Part shown: piece after piece, positions 20,999 through 32,654 of the stretch | Position numbering within the stretch: the first letter of the stretch is position 1 | How the letters are laid out: every line of letters starts with the position of its first letter | Assembly: GCA_001931905.2 (NCBI GenBank) | Contig: MSJI02000853.1 | Location: 89,375 to 153,374, forward strand | Direction of reading: 5' to 3' | DNA from: Cladosporium sp. IMV 00045 | Lineage: Eukaryota; Ascomycota; Dothideomycetes; Cladosporiales; Cladosporiaceae | Length of the DNA stretch: 64,000 nucleotides | The notes under the pieces: generated by a model | Seen by the model: only the letters and a program-made list of their open reading frames with translations | What the model was told of the DNA's origin: nothing | The model's database searches: none | Program-made: the position numbers and the translations under genes

Positions 20999-21755
20999 TT
21001 TTTTTTGTTCTCTTGTTTTGCTGTTGATGAGTACGGGCGGCTGAGGGGTGTTGTTGACGTTGCTGCTGCGAACTGCGGGGCGGACATATGGAGGGCAAAG
21101 AAAGCCAATGTGAAGCTGCTGTCCTTGGCGGGCAGAGGAGGATCCAATTCACTTACGGTGATCTATACAATCTTGTACTATCATGAACAAGGTATTACGT
21201 GAAAGATGGTATGCTCTTCTCGATCAGTACACTTGACCTGAGGTTAACTAGAGGATTGTCCACGGATACTAGAGAAAAGTGTGGTGAAGGCTCATGAGAG
21301 TTACGTTTCGACGGATCTGGCGTCCTTATGCAGATCATTCAGTTTGTCATCCGCGCCATCCGCAATGATACCATGATCAGTCAATTTAAGCTTAATATCA
21401 AGGATAAGAAGGTTGTTGGCAACAGCAGGCAGGCGGGAGGAAACTCGCACGAAAGAACGATGGTGATAGACATCCTCCTCCGAGCAAAAACCGAACTTGA
21501 ACCTTCGGCTTGCCCCAGATCTCTCCGCAGCCGAGGCAAAGGAAGGAGCGACAGACTGCTCGGTATAAGCAGAGCATTGGCTGGCTTGTGACGGCTGAAG
21601 CGGCGCTCTTCTTGCTCTTGTGATATTTATTATTGATTCCTTCCTCTTCCAATATCACCACTCAAAACCCTCTCCCCTTGTCACGCGTCTACCCTGCTTC
21701 ACCCATAGATACACGCCTCGCCTTTTGTAGCAACACACCTCTCCCACTATACAAC
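20999..21755. other. Divergent intergenic region, no gene seen
   Basis: Between palC (minus) and the acyl-CoA dehydrogenase gene (plus). Promoters of both are expected here; only short frames were found. Confidence 0.5.
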
Positions 21756-23166
21756 ATGGCGCCACTCGCCCGTACCCTCAGACCGCTCGCAAGAGCTGCC
21801 GCTTCTTCCACCACATTACGCTCTTCAGCAGCTCGCGTGCCTTTTGTACGATCAGCTCCAGTGTAAGCAAGACTTCAATACAGCAACAGCAACGCCCATA
21901 CTCATCCTCTTTCACAGCTCAAGATGCCTTTCCACCACCGCCAGGAAGAGCTACGACACAGACAACATCACCACCGAGGGTGAACCCTTCGACCTCTCCG
22001 CCATGCTCCCAACTCCTATCACCCACTTCAGCGAAGTCGAACAAGCCATGGCCGACACAGTCTCAAAGTTCGCCAACGAAGACATCCTACCCAAGGTCCG
22101 CGAGATGGACGAGAAGGAAGAGATGGACCCGGCTATTGTCGAGCAAGCCTTCGAGCAAGGTCTCATGGGAATTGAGATTCCTGAGAAGTATGGTGGTGCC
22201 GGCATGAACTTCACCGCAGCGATCGTCGGTATCGAAGAGCTCGCAAAAGTCGATCCTTCTGTCTCAGTCATGGTCGACGTGCACAACACCCTCGTCAACA
22301 CCGCCATCCTCAAGTACGGCAGCGAGCAGTCACGCAAGAAGTGGCTTCCCAAACTCGCCACCAACACCGTCGGTTCCTTCTGCTTATCTGAACCCGCTTC
22401 CGGCTCCGACGCCTTCGCCCTCAAGACCAAAGCCGAAAAGACCGCCGACGGCTACCGCATCAACGGCAGCAAGATGTGGATCACCAACTCGATGGAAGCT
22501 GGCTTCTTCATTGTCTTCGCCAACCTCGCCCCCGAGAAGGGCTACAAGGGCATCACCGCCTTCGTCATGGACAAGGAAACCAAAGGCCTGTCCATCGCCA
22601 AGAAGGAGAAGAAACTCGGCATCAAAGCCTCCTCTACCTGCGTCCTCAACTTTGACGACGTCGAAGTCCCTCGCGAGAACCTTCTAGGCGAGGAAGGCCA
22701 GGGCTACAAGTACGCCATCGGCCTGCTGAACGAAGGCCGCATCGGCATTGCCGCGCAGATGACCGGCCTGGCACTTGGTGCGTTCAGCAACGCCGCCAAC
22801 TACGTCTGGAACGACCGCAAGCAATTCGGCTCGCTCGTCGGTGAATTCCAAGGCATGCAATTCCAGCTTGCGCAGGCCTACACCGAGATTAGCGCCGCGC
22901 GCGCACTCGTCTACAACGCCGCGCGCAAGAAGGAGGCCGGCGAGGACTTCGTCAAAGACGCCGCCATGGCTAAGCTGTACGCCAGTCAAGTCGCCGGTAA
23001 AGTCAGCGGGCAGGCTATCGAGTGGATGGGCGGCATGGGATTTGTGAGGGAGGGCCTGGCGGAGAAGTTCTGGAGGGATTCGAAGATTGGCCAGATCTAT
23101 GAGGGCACGAGCAATATTCAATTGCAGACTATCGCGCGTCTTTTGCAGAGGCAGTATACTCAGTAG
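21756..23166 (+). CDS. Mitochondrial short/branched-chain acyl-CoA dehydrogenase
   Basis: FAD enzyme that makes the α,β-double bond in short or branched acyl-CoA during fatty-acid or Ile/Val/Leu breakdown. Exon 1 is 21756-21862 and exon 2 is 21918-23166; the 55-bp intron has a GTAAGC donor and CAG acceptor, giving 451 residues. Exon 1 encodes an Arg/Ala/Ser-rich mitochondrial presequence (MAPLARTLRPLARAAASS). Exon 2 carries the family signature GSFCLSEPASGSDAFALKT, then WITNSMEAG, the central β-domain, and the C-terminal helical domain with QIYEGTSNIQ, whose Glu is the usual catalytic base position of the short/branched-chain group. All expected segments are present. Substrate range cannot be settled by reading. 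Confidence 0.92.
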
Positions 23167-23634
23167 ATTGAAAGGGATTAAAACTGGTGTGATAGATTAT
23201 GTTCAAATGAATTATTATTTCAATTTATGTCGTACTTGTGCAAGTCCACTTTCTCACATCTTCTAATAATGATAACAAGAACGCAAGCGAAGCATCTTCA
23301 CATGCGAGAAACCCCGCAGCGGCGGCATCAAGCACTGCCAGCCTTGTGGACCCTTTGCGCGGCTGGACCTCGACGCCAGCTCAGGGCGGCCTGGCGGGCT
23401 GACTTGCTTATTATTGCCTGAACCCTCCACTGCACACCTCACTTACATCTTATCTCGTATACTTGTATTTCTCACTAACCGCCCTCCGCCTGTCTCTGTC
23501 TATACAACACCCCACCCTCACCTCCAACACCTCCCCCTCTACATCCACCCGGATCAGAGAATTATCACCTTTCCTACTGCCTAACCGAGAAAGAAAGACA
23601 CACACACATATACCCTCACCCACCCACACACACC
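23167..23634. other. Intergenic; CT/CA-rich leader of the kinase gene
   Basis: Pyrimidine-rich sequence from about 23470, ending in short CA repeats (23600-23634) just before the kinase ATG. It is probably promoter and 5' UTR. Confidence 0.5.
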
Positions 23635-24879
23635 ATGTCGCAGCCCCAAGCGCAGGTCCAGCCCTGCCGCTACAAGACGGGCAAGACGCTGGGAGCCGGC
23701 TCCTACTCGGTCGTCAAGGAATGCGTGCACATCGACACTGGCCGCTACTATGCCGCCAAAGTCATCAACAAGCGCCTTATGGCCGGGCGCGAACACATGG
23801 TGCGCAACGAGATCGCCGTGCTGAAGCGCGTCTCTATGGGTCATCAGAACATCCTCACGCTTGTGGATTACTTCGAGACTATGAACAATCGTGAGTGAGG
23901 ACTTGGCGTCGCTTCTCCATCCACATCTTCATGAGCATATGCCTTACTCACACTCAATCCCACAGTCTACCTCGTCACCGACCTCGCCCTCGGCGGCGAA
24001 CTCTTCGACCGCATCTGCCGCAAAGGCAGCTACTTCGAATCCGACGCCGCGGACCTCATCCGCGCCACCCTCTCCGCCGTAGCCTACCTCCACGACCACG
24101 GAATCGTACACCGCGACCTGAAACCCGAAAACCTCCTCTTCCGCACGCCAGAAGACAACGCCGACCTGCTGATCGCCGACTTCGGCCTCAGCCGCATCAT
24201 GGACGAAGAGCAATTCCACGTGCTCACCACAACCTGCGGAACACCAGGCTACATGGCGCCGGAAATCTTCAAAAAATCCGGCCACGGCAAGCCCGTCGAC
24301 GTCTGGGCCATCGGCGTCATCACCTACTTCCTGCTGTGCGGCTACACGCCCTTCGACCGCGACAGCAACCTGGAAGAAATGCAAGCCATCCTCGTCGCCG
24401 ACTACAGCTTCACGCCGCTCGAGTACTGGCGCGGCGTCTCCGTGCAGGCCCGGCAGTTCATCAAGCGCTGCCTGACCATCGACCCGACGGCGCGCATGAC
24501 GAGCCACGAAGCGCTGTCGCACCCGTGGATCGCCGGGCCGGAATCCGACAGGGGCGAGGAGGACTTGCTCCCGACTGTCAAGAAGAATTTCAACGCGCGC
24601 CGCACCCTGCACAAGGCTATCGATACGGTCCGCGCGATTAATCAGTTGCGTTCTGGCGGTTTGGGCATGATGGACGGGGCGAGTTCGACGAATCCGAAGC
24701 GCGTGCAGGACGAGGACAAAGATGGCGACAAGGAGATGCAGGACGCTTCTACGTCCGTGTCGGCTGCGGATGGGAAGGGCCAGAGCGAGGGGCAGATCGC
24801 GGAGCAGCAGAGGCGGATCGACGAGACGAGTAGGGGGTTGTGGGACGGGGGGATGCAGAAGGCTGGGCAGGCGGCTTGA
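23635..24879 (+). CDS. cmkA: Ca2+/calmodulin-dependent protein kinase I-type
   Basis: Ser/Thr kinase activated by Ca2+/calmodulin. Two exons (23635-23890 and 23966-24879) with a 75-bp intron (GTGAGT...ACAG) give 389 residues. The kinase domain has the glycine loop LGAGSYSVVKE (19-29), Lys42 in AAKV, HRDLKPEN (134-141, Asp136), DFG (157-159) and the activation loop TTTCGTPGYMAPE, whose Thr is the likely CaMKK target. After the kinase core, VKKNFNARRTLHKAIDTVR is the basic amphipathic autoinhibitory/calmodulin-binding helix of the fungal CmkA group. The tail is acidic and Gln-rich and probably disordered. The start is the first ATG in frame just after the CA-rich leader. Confidence 0.92.
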
Positions 24880-25376
24880 TTTGCGCGGTGAGATGGGGTT
24901 CTCACTGGAACTTTTCTTTTTATCAGGGGAATGGGGCGTTTGATGGGGCATTTTGGGCGCATCATTTGGGCGCATCATTTTCTTTTTGTTTCTTTTCCAT
25001 TGTTATCTAATGATCTATGATCTATATATTTCCTACCCGGCCGGCTAGCCAGGCAGTAAGCGAGCAAAACAAGCAAAGCAAAGCAAAGCAAGCCAGCGAG
25101 CAAATTCTCTCACATTCAGATTCAGCACAAGCCGATTGTTGCGAGGGCAGAAGTCTATCGAGAGGATGATGTGTGTCCACCGAATAATAGATGAAAGAAA
25201 CGTGAAGCCCAGCAAGGGAAAGACGGGTAAAATCGAGAAACGCTATCAAAATACCAAAGTAGAGTATGCAATCGACGATTCGAAAGCTGAGGACTACGAG
25301 TTTCTAATTCTACGCACGACCGTCCTGTTTCTCTCCCTTCTCGCAGTTCCCCCATTGCAACAAACAAACAACCTCG
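24880..25376. other. Intergenic with AAGCA microsatellite
   Basis: 3' flanks of two convergent genes. Four perfect AAGCA units lie at 25071-25090. No gene recognised. Confidence 0.5.
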
Positions 25377-28300
25377 CTACTGCTGAGTCGAAGGACCATC
25401 CTCCTCATCAGCCGTAGCAGCAGAGCTAGTAATACTCAACCCACTCACACTCGGCGCCTCACCAGCAACAGCGGCAGCATTACTCCCCGCATTCTTCTTC
25501 TTCCCCAACTTAAGAGCCGTACTCCAAGAACGCGAACCCCTCTGCCCCCCACTAGCATCCCTCTCCTTCTCCCCCCTCAAACTGCCCTGACTCGCGCTCA
25601 GCGCCTCCTCGTCATCCTCATTCGTCACCGCGTCCGGCGCGAGCAAGCGGGACTTATCGCGCTTGAACGTCGGCAGGGAGAACATGCCGCTCGAGCTCTT
25701 GCGCGTGAGCTTGCTCATGAAACTCTCCTTGCCGAAAGACGACGCGCTGCCGGCGAGCATGGGGGAGGCGTTGGAGTTTGACGTGGCGGCTTCGGAGGCG
25801 TTGGAGTAGGAAGGCGTGCGTGCCAGGTCCATGCTGTTGCGCACGGATTCGGGAGCGTGGGACGATTCGATGGTGGTGGTGCTGCGGGCGTCGCGGGATT
25901 TGCGAGATAGGGGCGGGGAGGAGTCGTCGATTTCGCTCGGGAGGAGGGTCTGCGCGTTGCTGGCGCCCGGGGTGGTCGCGGTGCTTTCGGCTTCTTTCAG
26001 CTTTTCTTTGTCTTTGCTGCTGAGGCGGATGGAGGAGAAGAAACTCTTAAAGTCTTTGGCGTTGGGGTTGAGTTTTGCGTCGGCGTCGGCGTCGTCTGCT
26101 GCTGCGGTTTCTTGCTTGGCGGATTTTTGCTGCAGGCCGGGAGGGGGTTTGGTGCCGATCGGTGCTAGGTGCGGCTTTCTGTCCGAGTCTAGGGCGTCGG
26201 AGTCTTCGTCTTCCATGATGTCCTCAGGCGGGCCGGAGGCGCCGTGTTGGACTGAAGGTCTTCTAGAGGGGTGACGGGAGCCGTACATGCGTGACTGCTG
26301 GCTGCCGAGAGGGGCGTTCCATCCACCGCCTCCGAAGGAGAGTGGACTGCCACGAGCTGCGCTGGCAGCATCACTGGAAGGCCAGGCATCGACTCCCCAG
26401 CGGCTACTGTCAAAGCTCGGACGTGGGAGCTCAGAAGAATGCGTCGATCCTGGACGAGGTGAAGCAGGGCGGCGGCCAAGGAAATTCGAGGGCCATCCAT
26501 CATGACCCTTGTCTCTATTAAACATGTTGTTCAGGTTGTTCAAGGCGAATGGAAGCTTTTTCGTTTGGGAAGTAGGCTGCTTTGGGCTGTTCTCAGCTCC
26601 ACCTTCAGCGTCGCCCAGAACGTCACCGAACATGGTTCCCGAAATCGAGCTGTTGCGTCTTCTAGCTGCAGAGTCAAGTCCTGGAATGCCTTGATCTTGT
26701 CGAGGCATGGACTGGGACTGGACTTTACCCAGAGCCGGTCCGGCGCCATCGTCCATGGATGAGTTCTTAACACGGGGTTTGATGCCGAACATACTACTGA
26801 ATCTGCTCCCCGCATTCGCACTAGAATTTGCGCGGTTGGATCTGGTAGAGTGAATTGAGCGACGGTCGGAGTCCATGTAATTGTCTGGCGATGTTGGGAG
26901 ATTATTCTGGGAGTGGCGAGGCGAGGCGAAGAGACTGGGCGTTCTACTAGGTGGCGAGGTTGGTGAAACAGGCCCAGGACCAGGGTAGTCTTGCTGACCT
27001 GGTTGAGCACCTAGACCAGGAAGACTGATACCACCCAGACCGGGAAGCGCTCCAAGACCCGGCAGCGGCTGGACATTCTCGGCAGCGTGTCTGCTGTCAT
27101 CGCTGGAAAATAGATCCGCCGGGAGCAACTCTGCACCAGCGCCAGGACTCATGGGTGCACCTCCAGTAAGGCGGTCCTTCTCTTCTTCGCTCATGTTCAG
27201 TGACTCTGTAGGGCCGGGGATTGTCATTCCATTATGAATGTTGAGGAATGGCGCCGCAGAGAAAGCTGTCGAAGTCAATCCGCTGCCGAAAGGCGAAGAT
27301 GAAGACACGGGTGGGAAGTTGCCCATGCGTGGACTGTCGTTGCTCGTATGGCGACTGCGCTGACTGTCTCCCCGTCTGATGCCACGTTCAGATGCTGGAG
27401 GCGGGCTTGGAAACTCTCTCGCAGCAGAAGCAGCAGCGGCTTCCTCGGTTCGTCTTCTTTCCGCGCGGACGTTCTCCAGGTATTTGGCTTGTTGGGAGTG
27501 GAAGTGCTTGGCCCTCTCGAGATTTTGCACAGCGCCAGCGTATTGATGTTGCAAATCAAGGCGACGCATGTAGAAAGTCCTGTCTTCCTCGACATCCTGC
27601 TGAAGCTGCTGAACTAGACTTGGCTCTGGCTCTGCGCCATTGGGAGAGTTGTTCTTCGCCGCGCGTTCAAGCTTCTTGATCTCAATGTTAGTCTCGCGGA
27701 CTTCGTCGTCCAGAGCCTTCAAAGCAGCTGCATCTTGAGTCTGTTGCTGACGAAGCGTTTCCTTCTCAATCGCCACCTTCTCCAGATATGCCACTTTCTG
27801 CTGCTTGAGATTTTCCAGCTCTTCCTTGAACTGTTCCGTCTCCTGCTCCCAACGAACCATATCATCCTTGAGCTTCTGCCTTTCTTGCTTCTTCGCCAAC
27901 AGCAGTTTCTCCTGCTTTGTCCGCTCGTTCTGCGCTGCTGTATTTTGTCTCTCCAACAGGTTGACCTCCCGCTTCAGATTACGATTCATTTTGTCCTTCT
28001 CTTGAGCATCAGCTTTCAGTGCATCCCGCTCTTTAATCAACTCATCCTTGATTCTTGATTCTTCCTCCTCCTCTTCCTTCGCGATCCTATCGCTCTCATC
28101 AGTTTCGTGCCTAACAGAATTCAGTTTCTCGGTGAGTTGCTGGACGAGCACCACTTCAGAACCTTGAGAAGGATCCTGGTCGACATCCTGCTTGCCGTCA
28201 AGACCCAAAGTTGAAGGAGACGGGCGTCGTCCAGTGATGCTACGCTTATGAAGTCCACCGGTGCTATTCTCACGGGTCATGGGCGGAGCGATGGTATTCG

Positions 28301-28949
28301 GCGAGGCGGGCGTGAAGTCCTTCAGCGCACGGAAGGGCTTGACCTGGGGCAGGACGTGGTTTGCGTGCTCATGTTCGGCATCGTGAGTCTCTCCAGAAAG
28401 TCGGTAAAAGTCTCCTGACGAGGCGTGCTTGGTGCGAAAACGGATTGGTGCGCTCTTAGAGCTGAAGTCTAGACTGTTGACAAGCGCGACACGGACGACG
28501 TGAAAGGCATCTGGTTGGAGTCCGGTAATGGAAACGGCGGATTCGTGAAGCGATACAGTGTCGATGATAGTTCCGTTCACGTGGATCTCATACTTCAGTG
28601 TATTTCTGTGCTTCTGCTTTTCAGGCAAAGACCAGTGGATGACAGCACCATCAGCCTTCACTCCAGCCAAGTCTATGATGGGAGTGAAGGGAATGTCAAA
28701 GCCGAGGAGGGAAGCAAGCTCGTCCAATGGTTTGTTCAAGACCTGGTAGGCGCGGTAGGTGAGCCATACCAGGGCAAAGGCGACACAGACAGGCTTGAAC
28801 CAGAAGGCCAGAGGGAAGGCTAGAGCCTGGGCGGAATACATGAGGCGCGAGGACCAGAGAGTGTGCGGGAGGAGACTGTGGTTGGCGTGACGGGAGTCGT
28901 GGAAGAGGGCTCGCTGGAACTGCGAGGGCGTGGTGACCTGCGCGGCCAT
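25377..28949 (-). CDS. Membrane-anchored fibronectin type III / coiled-coil protein
   Basis: Large fungal protein of 1190 residues in a single exon, without known enzymatic function. Residues ~40-67 form a hydrophobic membrane segment near the N-terminus. Residues ~90-175 fit a fibronectin type III fold (AVIHWSLPE... ITGLQPDAFHVVRVAL... PIRFRTK). Residues ~285-535 are a long Lys/Glu/Gln-rich coiled coil. The remainder is Ser/Pro/Gly-rich with PGLGALPGLGGISLPGLG repeats at ~645-665, and looks disordered. The likely picture is a membrane- or ER-anchored scaffold whose coiled coil dimerises. The start (MAAQVTTPSQFQ) is the first ATG and gives a sensible N-terminus. A filament- or tether-type role is only inference. 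Confidence 0.75.
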   Translation of the reverse strand: MAAQVTTPSQFQRALFHDSRHANHSLLPHTLWSSRLMYSAQALAFPLAFWFKPVCVAFALVWLTYRAYQVLNKPLDELASLLGFDIPFTPIIDLAGVKADGAVIHWSLPEKQKHRNTLKYEIHVNGTIIDTVSLHESAVSITGLQPDAFHVVRVALVNSLDFSSKSAPIRFRTKHASSGDFYRLSGETHDAEHEHANHVLPQVKPFRALKDFTPASPNTIAPPMTRENSTGGLHKRSITGRRPSPSTLGLDGKQDVDQDPSQGSEVVLVQQLTEKLNSVRHETDESDRIAKEEEEEESRIKDELIKERDALKADAQEKDKMNRNLKREVNLLERQNTAAQNERTKQEKLLLAKKQERQKLKDDMVRWEQETEQFKEELENLKQQKVAYLEKVAIEKETLRQQQTQDAAALKALDDEVRETNIEIKKLERAAKNNSPNGAEPEPSLVQQLQQDVEEDRTFYMRRLDLQHQYAGAVQNLERAKHFHSQQAKYLENVRAERRRTEEAAAASAAREFPSPPPASERGIRRGDSQRSRHTSNDSPRMGNFPPVSSSSPFGSGLTSTAFSAAPFLNIHNGMTIPGPTESLNMSEEEKDRLTGGAPMSPGAGAELLPADLFSSDDSRHAAENVQPLPGLGALPGLGGISLPGLGAQPGQQDYPGPGPVSPTSPPSRTPSLFASPRHSQNNLPTSPDNYMDSDRRSIHSTRSNRANSSANAGSRFSSMFGIKPRVKNSSMDDGAGPALGKVQSQSMPRQDQGIPGLDSAARRRNSSISGTMFGDVLGDAEGGAENSPKQPTSQTKKLPFALNNLNNMFNRDKGHDGWPSNFLGRRPASPRPGSTHSSELPRPSFDSSRWGVDAWPSSDAASAARGSPLSFGGGGWNAPLGSQQSRMYGSRHPSRRPSVQHGASGPPEDIMEDEDSDALDSDRKPHLAPIGTKPPPGLQQKSAKQETAAADDADADAKLNPNAKDFKSFFSSIRLSSKDKEKLKEAESTATTPGASNAQTLLPSEIDDSSPPLSRKSRDARSTTTIESSHAPESVRNSMDLARTPSYSNASEAATSNSNASPMLAGSASSFGKESFMSKLTRKSSSGMFSLPTFKRDKSRLLAPDAVTNEDDEEALSASQGSLRGEKERDASGGQRGSRSWSTALKLGKKKNAGSNAAAVAGEAPSVSGLSITSSAATADEEDGPSTQQ

Positions 28950-29888
28950 GTGTCAGGCCGCGTGGTCATGTGATGTGTCCAGGGGAGTGAAGTGAAGTGA
29001 ATGAGTGAAGTTGTAGTAATTGGTGCAGTCGGTACTGGTTTTATTGGTATAGGCGAAATATGTGTAAGAGAGGCGTTTGGGCAGCTGTGAGAGGGCAGCA
29101 CTGGCAGATGGATTCCAGAGTTAGCGCCCGCCAGCGGCAACTCGCAGAGCGGAAGGATTAAGCTTTTGCGCCTTAGCCGTGCCTTCTGTTTATGGTAAGA
29201 ATTGTGAGAGGCAAGTCTGCCGAGGGAAGTGAAGTATTGCTATTACTTGAGGCATGTCCATTCAGCAAGATGCATTCGTCGCGTCTTCTTGAGAGGTTAC
29301 TTCCTATCTCGGACATATTCAGCTTACGTCCCTGGAAGCCCTCATTGATCTGTTGCCTTTCAGCCAGGCATGATTCTTCTAATCGACATGACTTTCTCAG
29401 CCTCAAGGATGAGACTGGATGAATATCTGAGACCTGCTTTTACATATATGAGGACCTCTGGACAATAGCTGGTCTCCCCTACAAGTATCTGGATATCACT
29501 GTCACGGCCATTCGATGGTAAAGACTGCTTCCACTGGGTGAACAGGCCAAGATATCGATCAAATCTATCACTCCCGCCCACCCGGCCAGACCAGCGACTT
29601 GGATCTCTTGCCGGAATCAGCCGGGACGCGGAGACGAGGTGGAAGGAGATATCGTGGGGAGATCCACTTGACTCGAGCTGCTGACGTCCAAGCAGCCAAG
29701 GTCCTTTCACGCGCGAGAGAGCTCTCCAAGCACTGGACTAGACCAGTCTACTTCATGTGACTGTTAGTGAACGTTCCACTAAACGACTCCCTTCCAAATC
29801 AATACTTCGACTGGTAGTACAGCTTCTCATATTCCTCTATTCCCTTCATATACCTCTTCAAACCCCTCACAAGCTCTAGCCAGGAGCA
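28950..29888. other. Divergent intergenic region, 0.9 kb
   Basis: Between the fibronectin-domain gene (minus) and MCT1 (plus). Promoters expected; no convincing gene. Confidence 0.5.
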
Positions 29889-31160
29889 ATGTCACGCTCC
29901 GCGATCCGCCTCACATCATCAACATCAATACACCCACCCTCAAGCCTCATATCCCTCCCTTCCGCCCTCCGACCAACAATATACACCAGAAGCACAAGCA
30001 GTACAAACAACACACAGACCCGCCACAATGCCACCAACACCACTCCATCCAAACCCAAACGCCCACGCACCGCCCTCTTCTTCCCCGGCCAAGGCGTACA
30101 AAGAGTAGGCATGACAAGCGACTGGCTGGCCGCCTTCCCACGAACAGTCCAACCGATTCTCGACGAAATCGACTCGACCCTCAACATCTCCCTCTCCAAA
30201 ATCATTGCCGACGGCCCCAACTCCCTCCTCACCGCGACCGCCAACGCCCAGCCCGCCATCATGGCGACCAGCATTCTGATCCTGCGCGTTCTCGAGCGCG
30301 AATTCGGCTTCAAAACCGACGAGCGCATCGACGTCGTCCTCGGTCACTCGCTAGGCGAATTCGCGGCCCTCGTCGCCGGCGGCTACCTGCGCGAACCCGA
30401 CGCGCTGAAAATGGTCCGTCGGCGAGGCGAGGTGTTCGAGCGCTGCTCTCGCGACGTCGGGGAAGAAGTCGGCATGGTAGCTCTCGTGAGCGAACCGGAA
30501 CACATGGCCAGCATGGTGAGCGCGATCCACGATTTCCTCGGCCACGCCAGCGAAGGCGCCAAAGTAGACGCGGGCGTCGCCTACGACTCCCCAGTCGTGG
30601 AACAAGTTCTTATCGCAAACGTCAACGCCAAAAACCAAATCGTCCTCTCGGGCAGCATCCGACGGATCAACGAGCTGCTGACGCACCTGCGGCAATTCGC
30701 AGGCCACGACCCGCGCGCCGTGCGCCTGAAAAGCGACTCGCCCTTCCACTCACCCTTAATGGCACCCGCGGCAGATATGATGAAGCGGATGCTATCGCAA
30801 GACTCACCGACCGCCAAAGGCGAGAGCGTCGTGCTCTGGCCCGGCCGCATCCCCGCCATAAGCAACGTGACGGCACGACCTTTCGCGAGCAAAGAGCAGC
30901 TTAAAGACCTGCTCGCGCGGCAGGCTGTGGAAACGGTGCTGTGGCATGACAGTATTGTCTATTTGCACAAGGAGGACAAGGTGAGGCGGTGGATTGGGAT
31001 TGGGCCCGGGAAGGTGGGGAGGAATCTTGTGGGTAAGGAAGTGGGTATGAAGGGTGGTGTTAAGGGTGGTGGCGTTTGGGGCATCAGTGATCCGAGGGAG
31101 ATTGAGAATGTGCTCAGGGAGTTGGATATGACGGAGAGTGCGGAGGAGGAGGACGATTGA
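29889..31160 (+). CDS. MCT1: Malonyl-CoA:ACP transacylase, mitochondrial
   Basis: Transfers malonyl from CoA to acyl carrier protein in mitochondrial type II fatty-acid synthesis, the pathway that supplies octanoate for lipoate. Single exon, 423 residues. Residues 1-~58 are Ser/Thr/Arg-rich with no acidic residues, a mitochondrial presequence. The acyltransferase fold shows FPGQGVQ (65-71), AQPAIMATS (~120-128), the nucleophile elbow GHSLGE with Ser154, an Arg in RRRGEVF, and the catalytic His in PFHSPLM (~286). The C-terminal GIGPGKVGRNLV is also typical. Length is a little above the yeast Mct1 because of the presequence and charged tail. Confidence 0.9.
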   Translation: MSRSAIRLTSSTSIHPPSSLISLPSALRPTIYTRSTSSTNNTQTRHNATNTTPSKPKRPRTALFFPGQGVQRVGMTSDWLAAFPRTVQPILDEIDSTLNISLSKIIADGPNSLLTATANAQPAIMATSILILRVLEREFGFKTDERIDVVLGHSLGEFAALVAGGYLREPDALKMVRRRGEVFERCSRDVGEEVGMVALVSEPEHMASMVSAIHDFLGHASEGAKVDAGVAYDSPVVEQVLIANVNAKNQIVLSGSIRRINELLTHLRQFAGHDPRAVRLKSDSPFHSPLMAPAADMMKRMLSQDSPTAKGESVVLWPGRIPAISNVTARPFASKEQLKDLLARQAVETVLWHDSIVYLHKEDKVRRWIGIGPGKVGRNLVGKEVGMKGGVKGGGVWGISDPREIENVLRELDMTESAEEEDD

Positions 31161-32654
31161 TGTGACTGATGGGTGCTTGCATGGATGTTGTATATATGTA
31201 GTCGATGCATGACTTGAGCATACTGCATTGAATAAGGGCGGAGAAGAATGAGACGATTGGAAGTGGATGAACCCACGCCATGAATACTATCTTAACGCAA
31301 GAAACACCATCTGGAAGAAATTCTTTCGTTTTCGTGGCTCTTCCATCACTTGCAAAGTTGGGCATGTCTACAAAACCTAATCTAGGCATTCCTATCGCAA
31401 GGTGGCTTAGTAGTGGGCACTTGTAGCTATGATGAAGAATGCGTGGCGCTCGTACCCTCTAAAAAAGTATGAAGTGGCCGTTCTATAGCGATACATGTAC
31501 AACAAAAAGAAATATCAATTGCGCTGCTCTCTTTGGCATGCCTTGACGCGACCAAGGCAGGGTCACCATTCATTTGAGTAGTCACCTCAGGTCACCTCAT
31601 CACTTTTCGTCTTCCGTGCCTACCGACACACCGGTGATGTGAGCACCTATAGTGAGGGGTACTCAACTTTTGTCTCGCGTCGAGTTGCAATTACTGCATC
31701 CGAGTGTTGCGAATGTCCGCGATCCAACATCCGGCTTTCGCATGAGCTTTGGTACTAAGTCCTGCGAACCGTAGAATCGGGATTGTGCCAATGGTGCAGG
31801 AGGTGGTGTTCGCGTCGTGATAAGGCCTCAGAGTTGGTCGTATTGCATGAGCGCCGAGCTGCTGGGATCAATGCTATCACAAGCCCGCAGAGAAGATTCC
31901 TTGGAATGTATGTTGGCTTGGTGAAAGGTGCTGGAAGGTCAATGCATTTCGGATGGAGAGAATGTCTTTTACGAGAGGATCTGCTATTAGTTGTCTGATG
32001 TGGTAGAGTAGACCGTTGGTGATGAACCGTCAATCTTGATCGCCCGTGATTGGTTGTCCTTTCCCCCGCGACTGCCCCTGGATGGCTTCGCGAGAACATC
32101 TCACTCCATCTGCTTGTTCTTCCTCTTCCCTTTCATCGAATATCTTCTCTTATACCCATGCTCGGCAACCCAGAGAATTGTTTCGCGCATCCCTACAGAA
32201 AGTGTCATATCCCGCCGCCATGGTACACATGAAGTACCATCCTGTTCCCATGCCGAGTCCGGCACGAGGTCCGTTGGGGAAGATACAAAGCCAATACTTC
32301 GTCTATGAGGGGCTATAACACAACGAGCTTAAGAGACATTCTTTCGCGCGACCCCATGGCACACAGTTCTTCCGGCAGTCAAGGGTCTTACTGAGCACTC
32401 CGAACCTCATCTTACGCGCAATAACGGTCTCTCATTATCTTGTCTCCCCAGGCAAATTCAATTAACGCGTACACTCGGTAGATACTCGAGTGATATAAGG
32501 CTAGGGGCAGCGTATAACAGCCTAGGGGTTAAGTATCCACGTTTGTTTTTTCTTTACATCTTCGCGTGGGTATTCCAAATTGCAGGTATTGCAAATCGCA
32601 GGCCCTTCTCTGTTTCGTTACGTTGTGGAAAAAAAGAGGTGAAAAGGTACACCA
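31161..32654. other. Intergenic, 1.5 kb, no gene seen
   Basis: Both strands carry only short frames lacking protein-like composition. The right end holds the promoter of the rhodopsin-like gene. Confidence 0.45.

Noticed and set aside
23944..24978. Minus-strand open frame of 344 residues
   Set aside because: Antisense to the CaM-kinase exon; Arg/Pro/Val-rich shadow composition.
32235..32290. Stretch resembling part of a 5S rRNA (CCCATGCCGAG)
   Set aside because: Similarity is limited to a short core and does not extend to the fungal 5S internal control regions.
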